A stretch of DNA of 64,000 nucleotides. It comes from Ottelia alismoides. Its lineage: Eukaryota > Streptophyta > Magnoliopsida > Alismatales > Hydrocharitaceae. The notes beneath the pieces are model-generated. The model worked only from the letters and a program-made list of their open reading frames with translations, had not been told where the DNA came from and searched no databases. Location of the stretch: NCBI GenBank assembly GCA_037367405.1, contig JAZKJV010010119.1, forward strand, positions 558,001 through 622,000. Direction: 5' to 3'. The position numbers were made by a program, and so were the translations under genes. Below are positions 22,143 to 33,797 of the stretch, one piece after another (position 1 is the first letter of the stretch; each line of letters begins with the position of its first letter).

Positions 22143-24487
22143 ATGGCGCACCACGATTCCCTCCTTGGGGGTGGTTGCAACTCAACCAATCCCTTCTCTT
22201 CTTTACTCATTGAGGAAGACCATTGTCTTGTTGAAATCAATTTGATTTCGCTATCATCATCTACATCTCATTTAGACCCTTTGTTTGATCAATGTGACGA
22301 ATACACATTAAAGATGCCTCCTAAGAAACAGAATGGGAATGGAGAGGAGGAAGAGCGAGAAGATCCAATCCATGTTGTGTTGGCTAGATTGGCAGAATCA
22401 AGCGATGATGAGATCTCAATTAGGCCAATTGTAATTAGGTAGAGATGCACCAATGGATGTGGCATATAATCATGGGTGATTTCAGATGACTAAATTGTTG
22501 GCCCCAGCCGAACCTGAAGTTGAATATGAATTGAAACCACAATTCCTTTGCTTGCTGCCACATTTTCTTGGGAATGCGTATGAGGAGCCATATGCATTCC
22601 TTAAGGACTTTTAGCTAGTCTATTCTAATCTTAGACATTCTAGGGTTAGTCAAGACTACATTAGTCTCAAAGACCTTCCTTTTGCCTTGAAGGAAAAGGT
22701 AGGTTACTGGATGAAGAATTTAGGGGTAGTCATAACTACCTTTGTACATTTCAAGGACCTCTTCCTGAAGAAGTTCTACCCTTTGAGTAGAACCAACTTG
22801 ACGCGTTCACACATCACGAGTTTCTCCCAACTTCCTAATGAAGCTTTCTGTGACTCATGGGAGAGATTCAAAGACCTCTTGCAGAAATGTCCTTCTCACG
22901 ATTTAGAGCCTACCATCTTGGTTTAGTCTTTATATAGCAGTTTACACCCTGAGATGAAGGGTCTGGTTAGTGCTGCATGTGGAGGCAGCTATACATCAAG
23001 AGGTGCGGACACTGTCTGGAAAGTGTTCGAACAAATAGCTGATATAAGTAGAGCACAAATCGCTAGTCTAGATCAGTTAGAAACCCCCAATCCATTCCAA
23101 TCTAATGGGGGAATGAAGGCTACAATGGATCCTTTTGATATGAGCCTTATAGAAGATAAACTCACAATAGTTGAGAGGATAGATAGGCATATGAATGAGT
23201 TGGAAAGTAACCAATCCAAATAGCCTAAACAGATGGTTGAGATTTCTGAGAAGGTATCCAAGATGAGGGTACCTACTGTGACTGCATTTGCTGCTCCAGT
23301 TTACCGTGTTCATCATATTCTAGAGAAACAAATAGCAGGGCCACCACAACCATGGGTAGAGGACCAACCTTTATCCCATTCAAGTCAAGAGCAACCACTG
23401 TTTGTAGAAACAATTATCAAGGAGCCTTCCCTAGTGTAGGAAGTAAATGGTGTGTGGTATTTCTCATATCAACATCCCCGGACTTTTTATAACACATCAT
23501 TTACTCCTACACCACTTCCAGCACTATAGAGCTCTAGAGATGTTCCTTATCATGCACCAAGGCAGCAGGATGGGCGTCAGCAGGCATACCAATTGGACCA
23601 ATAGGGCCCGAATACTAAGAACCATACCCAAGCATAGCAACACTCTTATGGTCATCAGGGCCAGTCTTCACGTTCTTCCTTTTTTGCTTCACATCCACAA
23701 CAATCATCTTCTAGTCCCATTGATTTTCAGCATCAGATTTTAGAGGAATTACATTCATATCGTAATGAAGTGCATGATTTGAGGGTTGACCTAAACTGTT
23801 TATCCTGCTTAGATGATGAGCGCAATGCTCCTATTACATCCATTCCTACCCAGGTTCAAGGTAATCCCAATAGCTTGAACAAACCTCAATAGCAACATAT
23901 GTTAGATCATGTATACTACTCAAATTCTCCAAATCCGGGCACAAGATCTTTCCGTCTGATTATGTTAATCATATGTCTCTTAGGAGCGGACAGACAATGG
24001 TCGTACCTGATCAGGCAAAGGAAATAAAGATAACCGACTCTGAGACTCAACCTGAGGAGACTTCAGAGGATGATGACACCGGGCACCTTCGGAAGGATCA
24101 CCATAAAGCAACATCTTCAAAGTGGAAATCATGGAGAAGAACAAGAATGGAGCAGCACATATCATATTCAGAATCTACGAAGGACCTTGTACCTTCGGAT
24201 AAGGAGAATGCTCATTCATCATGCATTCCCAATCATATAGTAGATAATTCCGTTGCTATTCCAATTGTTAAAGATTCATCTATGACAAACCCAATTTATT
24301 TAAATAAAGAGCATGTTTCTATTCATGAGTTTGAGTATTCACATCAATCTGTATCCATCCCTTTCCCCCATGCTCTTACGATAGGAAAGCGCATCATTAA
24401 TAAGATTCAAAAAGATGATCCTAAAATGGCACGATTTTGTAGAGATAATATCATGGTTAAAGTGATATTGACGAGTATGTGGCAGTA
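22143..24487 (+). pseudogene. gag of element C (eight TAG stops)
   Basis: It starts at ATG 22143 (MAHHDSLLGGG). After a frame change near 22440 one frame runs to about 23960: EEPYAFLKDF, DLPFALKEKVGYWMKNLG, FVHFKDLFLKKFYPLS, FCDSWERFKDLLQKCPSHDL (capsid block), then KLTIVERIDRHMNELE, a Gln/Ser/Pro-rich tail and, in a further frame at 23973, MSLRSGQTMVV. In the long frame the stops are TAG at 22612, 22924, 23221, 23437, 23527, 23602, 23635 and 23890, plus one TGA at 22477; there is no TAA. The TAGs mostly stand where Gln is expected. No zinc knuckle was seen. Confidence 0.85.
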
Positions 24488-24559
24488 ATCCTGCATTCCA
24501 GAAATATTTAAAGGTGAGATGCACGCCAAGCCGAGTTAGAAGGAAGAAACCAAACATCT

Positions 24560-24950
24560 ATTTCAAGACCCATGTTCTTTCGGTTGCCACTACATTTTGA
24601 ATCAAGAACCAGAAGTTGCCATAGAAGAAGAGAGATTTAAGTGCACATTACATGGTGAGTCATATTGATGACATAGCGTTTGCACGCACTCTCCTAGATA
24701 ATGGTTCTTTGATCAATTTATTACCTTTTGCCTTATATGAGAAATTGAATTTGGGACCTTTACGTAAATCTAAAGCATTACTTCAGTTTGCCGATAAATC
24801 AATGAAAACAGATAAAGGTGATGTCAATAATGTCATTATCTTGATAGAGGGACAAGATTACAAAGTGGACTTTATTGTCCTTGATATGGATACCCTTATC
24901 ATTGGAGAGATTCATAGATCATCCTTGGGCGACCTTCCCACTTAGATAGA
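24560..24950 (+). pseudogene. Aspartic protease of element C
   Basis: The frame 24652-24945 shows ARTLLDNGSLINLLPFALYEK, then LLQFADKSMK, VIILIEGQDYKVDFIVLDMD and a degenerate end. This matches the plant gypsy retropepsin core, with DNG in place of the usual D-(S/T/L)-G. The PIILGRPFL-type segment that should follow is garbled (IIGEIHRSSLGD), and the frame ends at 24945. It lies in the expected place between gag and RT. Confidence 0.78.
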
Positions 24951-25559
24951 GAAAGCCATTTATGCCCTATAGAATGAGCAAGCTCCCTCAAGTATAAAGA
25001 ACTAAAAATGAGAGGTTTCTGAAGACCGCCAGAGCTTCATTTGATTATCAGAAAGAGATGATAAAGTTCAGTTCTCCAGGTAGGAAAGTGGAACTATAGA
25101 TAAAGCAAATGAAATGGCAACAAGCTGATTCAGAATCCAGCACAGATTTCTCTTCTCTTTTAGAGGTAGATTGCGATGTGATTAATACAGTTGGAATTTG
25201 GGGATAGAACCCCACGATATTGAATAAAATACTTTCATCAGGAGAAGATAGTGTATACACAGTAATTATGGATACAATGCTAGTGTTCTTGAGTTATGCA
25301 TCACCCTAATATCTTTATGACTTAGAAGTCCCTTTGGATTTGTCAGTTCCTCTTCCTTTGGAATAATCGAGGGAATTAGATGATGAGTCAGATGCGGATT
25401 TGGTCTAATTACCGTCTTTATTTGGAAATCTGACTCCTTTTTCTTCAATGTTGGTGGACAACATTACAAAGGATTCATCTCCACTACACAGCATTGATTC
25501 AGATTCAGTGGTAGTCTAGCCTAATGTACCTGATGATTCATATTTGGCAGAGTTGAAAC
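24951..25559 (+). other. Protease-RT linker of element C
   Basis: Degenerate coding-like sequence between protease and RT. Short acidic, Ser-rich stretches appear in several frames, but no domain is recognisable. Confidence 0.4.
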
Positions 25560-26610
25560 CACTACCTCCTACACTCAAGTACATTTACCTTGCGGGATCA
25601 AAGAATAAGTTTCCTGTCATCATTATTTCTAGGTTGACCATCGAGCAGGAGACTAAGTTGTTAGATGTATGAGAGAAAAACCATAAGGCTATAGGATGGA
25701 CTGTGTTGGATCTCGTGGGTATAAACCCAACACTCTGTTCACACCACATTTTCATTGAGGATAATGCCAAACCTTCTCGTGAATTTCAGAGAAGACGTAA
25801 TCCAAATCTTCGGGAAGTTGTTAAGAAAGAAAAAGAGAAATGGTGTGGAGCAGGTTTTATCTACCCAATCTCAGACTCTAAATGGGTGGTACCTTTACAA
25901 GTTGTCCCGAAGAAGTCGGGATTCAGATTGTCATTAGTGAGGAGGGAGATTAGATTGCATCACGAGTACCTACGTCATGGCGTGTCTGTGTTGATTATAG
26001 GTGCTCGAATGCCGCAACCAAGAAAGATCACTTTCCGCTACCTTTTATAGATTAGATTTTGGAGAGATTAGCGGGGAAAGAGTTCTTATGTTTAATCGAC
26101 AAGTACTCTGGCTACAATCAAGTAGCTATCGCCCCTAAGGACCAGGAAAAGGCCACTTTTACATGTCCTTTTGGCACATACGCATTCAGATGCATGCCTT
26201 TTGTGTTGTGCAATGACCCAGGTACATTTCAGAGATGCATGATTGCCATGTTTGCCAAAATGGTTGGGTATTTCTTAGAAGTCTTCATGAAAGATTTCTC
26301 GGTTCATGGTGATTTATTTGATTCTTGTTTAGCGCACTTGGACAGAGTGCTTTAGATGTGTATGGAGGTAAATCCGGTACTCTCCTGGGAAAAAAGTCAT
26401 TTCATGGTTAAGGAGGGTATTATGTTGGGGCGTGGCATCTCCAAGAAGGGAATGGAGGTTGACCCAGCCAAGGTAGATGTGATCAAGAAACTAGATACAC
26501 TAACCAATATCAAGTCAGTAAGGTCATTCCTGGGGCATGTAGGATTTTATAGAATATTTATTCAGGATTTCTCATAGATTTCTGGACCCCTGACAGAGCT
26601 CTTAGGAAAG
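25560..26610 (+). pseudogene. Reverse transcriptase of element C (active site changed)
   Basis: The N-terminal part has LKYIYLAGSKNKFPVII, HKAIGWTVLD, HHIFIEDNAKPSR and GAGFIYPISDSKWV. After a frame change and a TAG at about 26050 (in FID-stop-ILERLAGKEF), the palm reads DKYSGYNQVAIAPKDQEKA, TFTCPFGTYAFRCMPF and FMKDFSVHGDLFDSCLAHL. The catalytic box should be FMDD; here the first Asp is Lys, which would abolish polymerase activity. TAG stops follow at 26353 and 26575, then LSWEKSHFMV, GMEVDPAKVDVIKKL and RSFLGHVGFYRIFI. It is Athila-like by its RT signature. Confidence 0.88.
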
Positions 26611-27090
26611 GACACCGAGTTCTTTGTAGATCACAAGTGTTTTGAGGCCTTTGAGCTCCTTAATAAAAAGATCTGCGATTCGTCGAATCCGCAGGATCCT
26701 GACTGGTCTTTTCCCTTTGATATCATGACTAATGCTTCAGATTTTGCTATCAGAGCAGTATTGGGGCAGAGGCGAGATCGGATTCCGTTTGTTATTCCAT
26801 ACGTAAGTAAAGTATTGGACCCAGCACAGAGAAATTATCAGTAATCGAAAAAGAGTTGCTTGCAGTAGTTTGGGCTTTAGAGAAGTTTCGGACTGTAATT
26901 TTAGGCTCTAAAGTGACAGTATATACTGATCATTCAGCCATTAGGTATCTCATGGAAAAGAAGGATGCGAAGGCGCATCTTCTTAGGTTTATATTGTTAC
27001 TCAGGGAATTTGACTTGGAAATTAAGGATAAACCTGGGATGAAGAATATAGTGGCTGATCATCTTTCAAGGATTGGAATAAAGGATTCCC
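26611..27090 (+). pseudogene. RNase H of element C
   Basis: The domain begins around 26725 with TNASDFAIRAVLGQR (first catalytic Asp in SDFA), continues through PFVIPYVSKVLDPAQRNY and, after a frame change near 26840, with AVVWALEKFRTVILGSK, VYTDHSAIRYLMEKKDA and NIVADHLSR. Core catalytic positions remain readable, but the frame break splits the domain. Confidence 0.83.
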
Positions 27091-28437
27091 TTGATACTGA
27101 GCCTATTCGAGAGACCTTTCCAGATGAGTCTATTTGTGTTATTAACTCACTTCCATGGGAGGCCAACATGGTGAACTTCCTTGTCTCCAAGCAAGTTCCC
27201 TATGGTTGGACTAGGAGCAGTATAGACCGACTCAAGTCAGATTCAAAGAAATACCATTGGGTGGATTTGTTCCTTTTTTTGATGGATAGGATTGTATCTG
27301 GAGAAGGTGTATTTCTCAGGAGGAATATTAGTGTGTCCTCATGTATTGTCATTCATTTGAAGCTGGAGGTCACCATTCTGGAAAAAGAACTGCTCACAAG
27401 GTGTTACAATGTGGTTTCTTTTGGCTGACCTTGTTTAGAGATGCTGTAGATTTTGTACGGTAGTGCCCTATTCGCCAAAGGATGGGAGGGTCTGTTTGTT
27501 CAAGAGATGAGATGCCCATGCGGACTATAATTTTTTGTGATGTTTTTAATGCTTGGGGCATAGATTTCATGGGTCCCTTCCCTAATATCCTAGGTTTTGA
27601 GTATATCTTGTTAGCAGTTAATTACTTGTCCAAATGGGTGGATGCTATTCCAACCCGAGTCACATATGGTAAAATTGTTTGCAAGTTTATTAAGGATCAT
27701 ATTATGTCACGGTTCAGGGTATCTAAAGTTTTGAAATCTGATGGGGGTAGCCATTTTGTGAATAGTATGATGAAATATTTATCAAAGGACTATGGATTTG
27801 AGTGTAGAATAACTAGTCCTTACCACTCTCAATCAAACAGCATGGTAGAGGTTTTAAATTGGGAGGTGGAGAGTATTCTTCAAAAGTTAGTTCGTCCATA
27901 TAGGAAGAATTTATCTCAGTTATTGGACCAAGTTCTGTAGGTATACAGAACAACCTACGAGACACCTCTGGCACATCACCTTTCAGGATGATCTATAGCA
28001 AGCCATGTCATTTGCCCACTGAATTAGTACACAAATCTGAATGGGCAATTAAGAAGATAAACTGGAGCAGTCACTTAGGGAAGTTATGTAGAGACCTCAA
28101 CTTAAATGAACTAGTGGAAATTCGCAACTGAGCATATGAAAACAACATGATCTATAAGGACAAAGTTAAGAAGTCGCATGATGCGCATATTAGATGCAGG
28201 AACTTTTTCCCTACACAAAAGGTATGGTTATTTAATGCAAAGTTGAAACTAAAGCCAAAGTGGATGGGTCCTTATATTGTATGGAAAGTTCATAAGAATG
28301 GTAGTGTAGAGATTTCAGAGCTTCCATAAAATGAACTTTTCTTTCTGGTTAATGGGCAATTACTTAAGCCTTTTATAGAATCCAAGGAAAGGATAAGTCA
28401 TGTAGAACTGATTAACTTCATGCCTATTGAGTCAGTT
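27091..28437 (+). pseudogene. Integrase of element C (broken)
   Basis: A zinc-binding N-terminus around 27330-27480 is damaged, with a TAG at about 27459 where RQCP is expected. The core (27482-27940) shows [47 protein letters not shown] and the catalytic Glu in SMVEVLNWEVE, so the DDE triad is intact. A TAG replaces the Trp or Gln before VYRTTYETPL. The C-terminal domain (28147-28329 and on) has KVWLFNAKLKLKPKWMGPY, VHKNGSVEISELP and LVNGQLLKPFI, ending at TAA 28438. Confidence 0.85.
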
Positions 28438-31057
28438 TAATTTTTATCAGATCAGGCATGATTGTCAAGATAGATTGAAATCAAAAGTCTCATTTCTAGA
28501 TGATTCTTACTCTTCTAATTTCCGATAACCTCTTATTCATTATCCGACTTACACTTAGTCTATTCTTAGCTTAAGTATAGGGGAGGATTTGTTCTTACTT
28601 ACTCTTGTGCTTCAGGTTCTCTGTTGTATTTATCTTGATATCTTTACTTAGATCTTCCAAAAACCAAGTATAAGGGGGACCATTCTTGTATATTCATTGT
28701 GACTCATTCTTACACTTGTCTTATTCTCGACTCGACTCTTGTAGATTGTTTTATGCTTTGCTGACCTATGTCTTCATATCACTTTATGCTATGAGAAGGA
28801 CATAACTAAAACTAAGTATAGGGGGTCTACCGTATATATTACATATATACTCTAGCCATAGCTCATAGTTTTAAAATTTTTCAAGCTATTGGGGTTATGG
28901 GTGTCGTATTATGTATCTTTGAACTGAGTTTTGTATAAAATATTTTGAAATTATTTTGAAGACTATATACATACTTGACATGGTTTTCAAGTTTTCTAGA
29001 TGGTTTGCGAAAAGACGAATTGACATTGTTTTGAAACTCATTTGTAAAATATTTTGAAAACCTATATCTAGGTGACTTTGTTTGCAAAAATTTTTAAAAA
29101 GTCTTTTCAAAACTAAGGGTGTAAATGAGACTAACTAACTCTATAAATTCAATAAAAACCAGATAATAAATTTTGTTGTGTCTCTTCAGTATCCTTTGAG
29201 TTTTAAGGTTCTCAGAGGTCATGACGATTCGTCGAATCGTTTCTTCTTTTCCATTATAAGGTTGTTTTGCTTTAGAGTCTTTCAGAGTTACACATGGAAT
29301 AAAGTCTAGATTTTAAATATATATATTAGAATATCAAGTTGATAAAGAGTTCACTGAAAAGAGTGATGCCGACTCTACTTTTTCATTTCTAAGGAAAAAT
29401 CGTAAGTCTATTGCATGATTTAAAGGTTTGATTAGCACTCCCATAATCATGAAGATTTTTGAGGCTTCTCATGTAGATAGGGATATCACTTTTGAGGAAG
29501 AGTGGCATCACTCTGGAAGGGTGAAATTTCAAATTAATGAAGATCGTTCGTACTCAGATTCTGAAGTGTTCTCCATTTGGAAAGAAACAGTTAAAACGTA
29601 AGGCAGCTTGTGATCTTAAACCTTAAAGATCCAATCTTGATTTTTAAGGTACTGAAGTTTGTAGTGTTGAGTTGGGTATATTAGTATGTTCTTCGTATTG
29701 TTTCTCTACGATGTTTTGTCAAAGGTACCCAGCATGTTGTCTTTGTCTCAATAAATCTAATAATTCTTTAATTATTTTGTAAATTAACTAACTAGCTAAC
29801 TTATTAATTGGTGTCTTTCCCTGACATTTTTCGCTATGCACTCAAGGCTTGAGATGATCTATAACACTGGGTTCAAGGAGACCCTAAAACTTAGAGTTAT
29901 TATGTCTTAATCATTAAGGTCTTGGACTTAAAAATTCACCTCCCTTTGAAGATATGCATGTTATATTTCATGCTTAATCCCCTTAAAAGAATTTGACTAT
30001 CACTAAAATGCACGACCACATTTATGATTGAGATGAGTCAAAGTATCACTGAGGAGATTGAGATTAGAAGTTTGAGTTTGGACTTGATTTATATGATGCT
30101 CGAGGATGAGATAAAATTAATTATGGCTTCATGAAACCTGAGTGTCAGTATCTTAGACAGTATGGGACATGTTCTCATGCTATTTCTTGATCTTGACCTA
30201 AAGTGATAGGGTTTGTTGACATTAAATTAATAAGTTAATCAATGTGCACCAATCTTTTGGTAAAAGCAGTGGAGCTAGCCAAAAACAAAGAAAAGAAAGA
30301 AATGATGAAAGAAAAGCTCTAACCATACAAAGTCAAAATTCAAAGAGCTTCCACCAAAGGCAAGTGCTCCCAACCATTTCAAAGTGTCCACTTCGACCAC
30401 CGATATTAGGACCAGGAGTCGGGATAGAACCCAAAAAGGGCTCTGCATCGTAAATGCTACAAGTTTGGGTGTAGAAGGTATATTAGATACTAAAAAAAGG
30501 CACACCCCGTGTATTCCCAGGAAAACTAGTGCTGATGACTCCAACTTGTTTTAAACGACACACAGATAAGCAAAAATCAAAATAAAAATTGTTTTGAGTA
30601 TTGGCACTTGAGAAAACCATGTTCCAATGAAAGGAATAGAAAATAAGTACACAATCAAACATTCTCCATAATCTGGCCTTCAATCTATCCCGTTGAAGTC
30701 TGACAAAGTAAAGAGACGGTGGATTGAGGCAAGACTAGATTTATTCCCTACAGTTGAGGATTGGGTCCTTAGGAGAGTTTCTGAGATTGGGATTTTTGGT
30801 GACATTTTGATTCTACTCTCATGGTGCAGTCTACACTAAGTCATACTTCTTATCTATATGTATACATTGAGAGTCTGACAATTAGATGATTGAATTACTT
30901 TTGATTAATATTTGGATCAACATAGAGTTTTAGGATTCCTAAAATCTAGTGTTCTAGGTCAAATCAAGCCTTGTATTTTCACTCACACATGTCAGGGATC
31001 TCACTAATTAAACTAACTTTCCAATAAATTCTTTATTTATTGGCTCGAGGACGAGCT
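28438..31057 (+). other. 3' non-coding region of element C
   Basis: 2.6 kb between pol and PPT without a plausible gene and without an env-like frame. It holds three PPT-like tracts near its start (separate entry), two diverged direct copies of an ATATTTTGAAA..CTATAT.TA unit (about 28930-28980 and 29045-29085), and a final 350 bp that aligns in reverse with internal sequence of D (34743-35138). Confidence 0.7.
28559..28825 (+). repeat. Three PPT-like tracts downstream of pol in C
   Basis: Copies read TTAAGTATAGGGGAGG (28571-28586), CCAAGTATAAGGGGG (28664-28678) and CTAAGTATAGGGGG (28812-28825). They resemble the real PPT at 31058-31075 and the array of element A. The first has a short inverted partner (CTATTCTTAG) just upstream. 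The third aligns with A at 300-315, including the bases that follow it. Confidence 0.75.
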
Positions 31058-31075
31058 TAGCTTGAGTATAAGGGG
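31058..31075 (+). promoter_or_regulatory. Polypurine tract of element C
   Basis: CTTGAGTATAAGGGG directly precedes the 3' LTR start TGATAAATCC. It primes plus-strand DNA synthesis in LTR elements. Confidence 0.85.
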
Positions 31076-31799
31076 TGATAAATCCCAGATTTATCAGCTT
31101 AATTTACTATATTTATCTCTCGTATTTAAGTTAAATCACAAAGATTCATTGACTAGTAAAACTGATTACTAATTTATGTGTTGTGTATAAATGTCACTAA
31201 TTGTTATATATTATTATGGTGTAATATTTTATGTATTTATTCCTCATTAAAAATCAAATAAAAATAGAATAAATATTATGTATAAATAAATTACCATAAA
31301 ACAATATAAAAATACGAAAAATAATAAAAAGAAAAAAATGGTTTATAATGTTTTTTAGTGTTTAATTTTTAATTATGTACAAATGACCTCTGATCTCTTT
31401 GACTCTACATGAAAGTTGTAGATCTATCAAGATCTAAAACTTTCATGTTTACCACTTTTCCTAATTCTCCCTCTAATTAATTCTTTCCTAATTATCATTG
31501 AATTATCAAATTTCTTCAATTCTGATTAGGCCATATGGCACCTTTAGATCGTGCCAAGTGGCCCGTTCTTGTGTCACCACTCATCTCCTCCTACGTTGTC
31601 TGATCCTCTCTCCCCTTCATCTCGTTTGTCCGTTTACGCTTCAATCTGGACCTCTTGATAATCTCAATCAAGTCGATCCTAGCCTTTAACTCGTGCTTCA
31701 TTTTCAATCGTCTGATCAAACAATCAGACAACCACCCATTTGTCATCAACTTCCAGCAACCTACGTCTTCATCCAAACTGCCTAACCTCGCCTCATTTC
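31076..31799 (+). mobile_element. 3' LTR of element C, first 724 bp (cut by D)
   Basis: It aligns throughout with 17766-18481 of the 5' LTR. Alignment stops at CCTCATTTC, where the 5' copy continues TCCAACTCC but here the LTR of D begins (TGATGAGTCAC). The remaining 2 kb of the LTR was not found elsewhere in the window. Confidence 0.88.
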
Positions 31800-33532
31800 T
31801 GATGAGTCACTAAATACAGTAATTAATTCGAGCACGTTGTAGCACGCGTACTTAGTGATTCAGTCAGAACCGAGAAGATCTCCGTGAAGAGTGTCTCGGA
31901 TTAATTTATATCCCGTGCAAGTCCAGGGTCGAACTCAGTGAGGCAAAGGAACAACTTGGTTTTAATTTGAAAACTTAGGTCTAGATTTCAGTGCGGATAT
32001 TTTTTATATTTTTTATGCAAATAGAATGCAAATGCAAGTGAATTATGACACTTAGAAAACACAAACACGACCAAATTAATTTTAATGTCAAATCAGTTCA
32101 CTTTAGCCTAAATGTATTTTTTCTAAAATCCTAATCCAAAGATGAATGCAATACACTTTTTTTAGAATTTTAGGGGTTAAAATGCAACAATTAAAAATTC
32201 ACACTTTTTATGGGTATTTTCACAATTTTTCACACAAACAGTAAGCAAAGATTATGAAAAAATTACTGGAATGAAAACATGATGCAAGAAAGCTACAGTA
32301 AGTTTTTTGGATTTTTTGACAAAATTTGAAATTTTATGGATTTTTTAGTGGAAAGAGAGTGACAATGAGTAATTAATTTCTAATAAATCCACAATTGCAA
32401 ATTAATCAGAGTGCGAATTATCTAAAAAATATATTTATACAAACAATTAAGAAGAGTTGAAATTTTGCAAAAAGGATGTATGTGGATTTAATTAAAAATC
32501 AAATATGAATTTTACTCTATGATTTATTTCAGGCACAAGACAACTCCACTTTGGATGCAATTTGGATAGTATATTGATCATATATCAAGGCATCATGTCT
32601 AAATTTTGTGGAATTTTTGGACCAACCGTGAGTTAGATATGAATTTAATAGAACAGAATGGGTAAAATATATAAAATTTCAGTTAGAAAATTTAGTTAAT
32701 TACCCAAAACTCACAAAAATACAAACAAATATTCAAAAAGTAGAAAATTAGTTGCTCATCACCATGACATTTTTTTACTGAATAAAATGATGCATAAATA
32801 GTGTCCAAATTAAAATGCGTACACAGGGGTATCTGTGCAATTTCAGAAAAGAATATATACAACAAAGTATGTACATGGACATGTTTGTAATTATAGAAAC
32901 TTAAAATAAAATAACGCAATTTTTACAAAATAATAGAAAAATCAAAAGGGACTTTCTTCCTCACTGGGGCTTGATGGGGAGAACCCAAAAGTGAGGGGCG
33001 GCGGTCGTGGATGCAGCCGGCGGTAGGAGAGGTCGGGCGGAGGCGCAGCCCATGGCGCTCGCACGGCGACGCCGGTGGCACCGCGCGGACTTGGAGAGGG
33101 GCGGCTGGCAAGGGCATCCACCTGCAGGTGGATGTGGGTGGAGGAGAGGGCCGCTGCGGCGGGATGGCGGGGCCGCACGGTCGCACTGGCAGCAGTGTGC
33201 GGTGCCGCCGGCAGGCTGCTGGGCGGTGTGGCAGGGCAGCGCGGCCGCGCAGGCGGGCGGAGCGGAGTCGAGATGGTGGTGCAGGGGGGCGGCGGCCGTG
33301 GGCGGCTGCTTCCCTGCAAATTTTTTTTATTTTTTTTGATTTTTTTTATGTTTTCTGTTGTTATAATATTTTTTTGTTTATATATTTTTTAGATTTTTTT
33401 TAAACAGAGAATGCAAAATAAAAATGACAATGAAGGGGATCTTATGGTGAGGGAATGATGAAGATGGTGTTGAAATACAAGGGAACAAATGATGAGATAA
33501 ACAAAATAATAGGGGATATGAGAAGAAATACT

Positions 33533-33538
33533 TACCTG
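33533..33538 (-). promoter_or_regulatory. Candidate 5' splice site in the LTR of D
   Basis: The minus strand reads ATCAG|GTAAGTATTT, a full match to the plant donor consensus, 262 nt downstream of TATAATC. The same spacing is seen in the LTRs of A and F. Confidence 0.5.
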
Positions 33539-33790
33539 ATTCTTTGCCGGATTGGCGGAGCAGCTACGCTGGACTCCTGTCATCGCCTTGATCCGATTGG
33601 CGAAATAAAATCGGAGAGGCTATGCAAGTTCGATGGGGAACTCGTGACGTGGAGTGGAGCTCCGCGGATCTCGCCAGAAGGAGGTCGTCACTTGAGTAAG
33701 ATGCCTCGTCGTTGTCACCAACAAAACACTCCAAGCTCTCTCCTTTTTCTATTAGAATGGCGGATAGGCAAAAAATGAGAATGTAGATAT

Positions 33791-33797
33791 GATTATA
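33791..33797 (-). promoter_or_regulatory. TATA-like box of the LTR of D
   Basis: The minus strand reads TTTATAATC, about 0.95 kb from the outer LTR end, in the same place as the TATA boxes of the A and F LTRs. Confidence 0.45.

Larger units (their letters stand above)
17766..31799 (+). mobile_element. Element C: Athila/Tat-like Ty3/gypsy element, nearly complete
   Basis: It comprises a 5' LTR 17766-20540, tRNA-Asp-like primer site, leader, gag, protease, RT, RNase H, integrase, a 2.6-kb non-coding 3' region, a PPT and the first 724 bp of the 3' LTR, which D interrupts at 31800. The two LTR copies start TGATAAATCCCA and differ at 3 of the first 60 bases, so it is not a very recent insertion. 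Pol is degenerate, with frameshifts, TAG stops and loss of an RT active-site Asp. It sits in the LTR of B. Confidence 0.92.

Noticed and set aside
22477..23892. TAG readthrough or a variant genetic code in C gag
   Set aside because: Eight TAGs in one gene together with frameshifts, a TGA and a lost RT catalytic residue fit decay; readthrough elements use one defined stop.
28881..29110. Minus-strand frames near 29 kb as an env-like gene of C
   Set aside because: They are short, on the wrong strand, rich in Phe/Asn/Lys from AT-rich repeats, with no signal peptide or membrane pattern.
33007..33403. Several overlapping long frames, Gly/Arg- or Pro-rich, in the GC island of D
   Set aside because: Frames are open on both strands because stop codons are rare in GC-rich DNA; no domain, and they lie inside an LTR.
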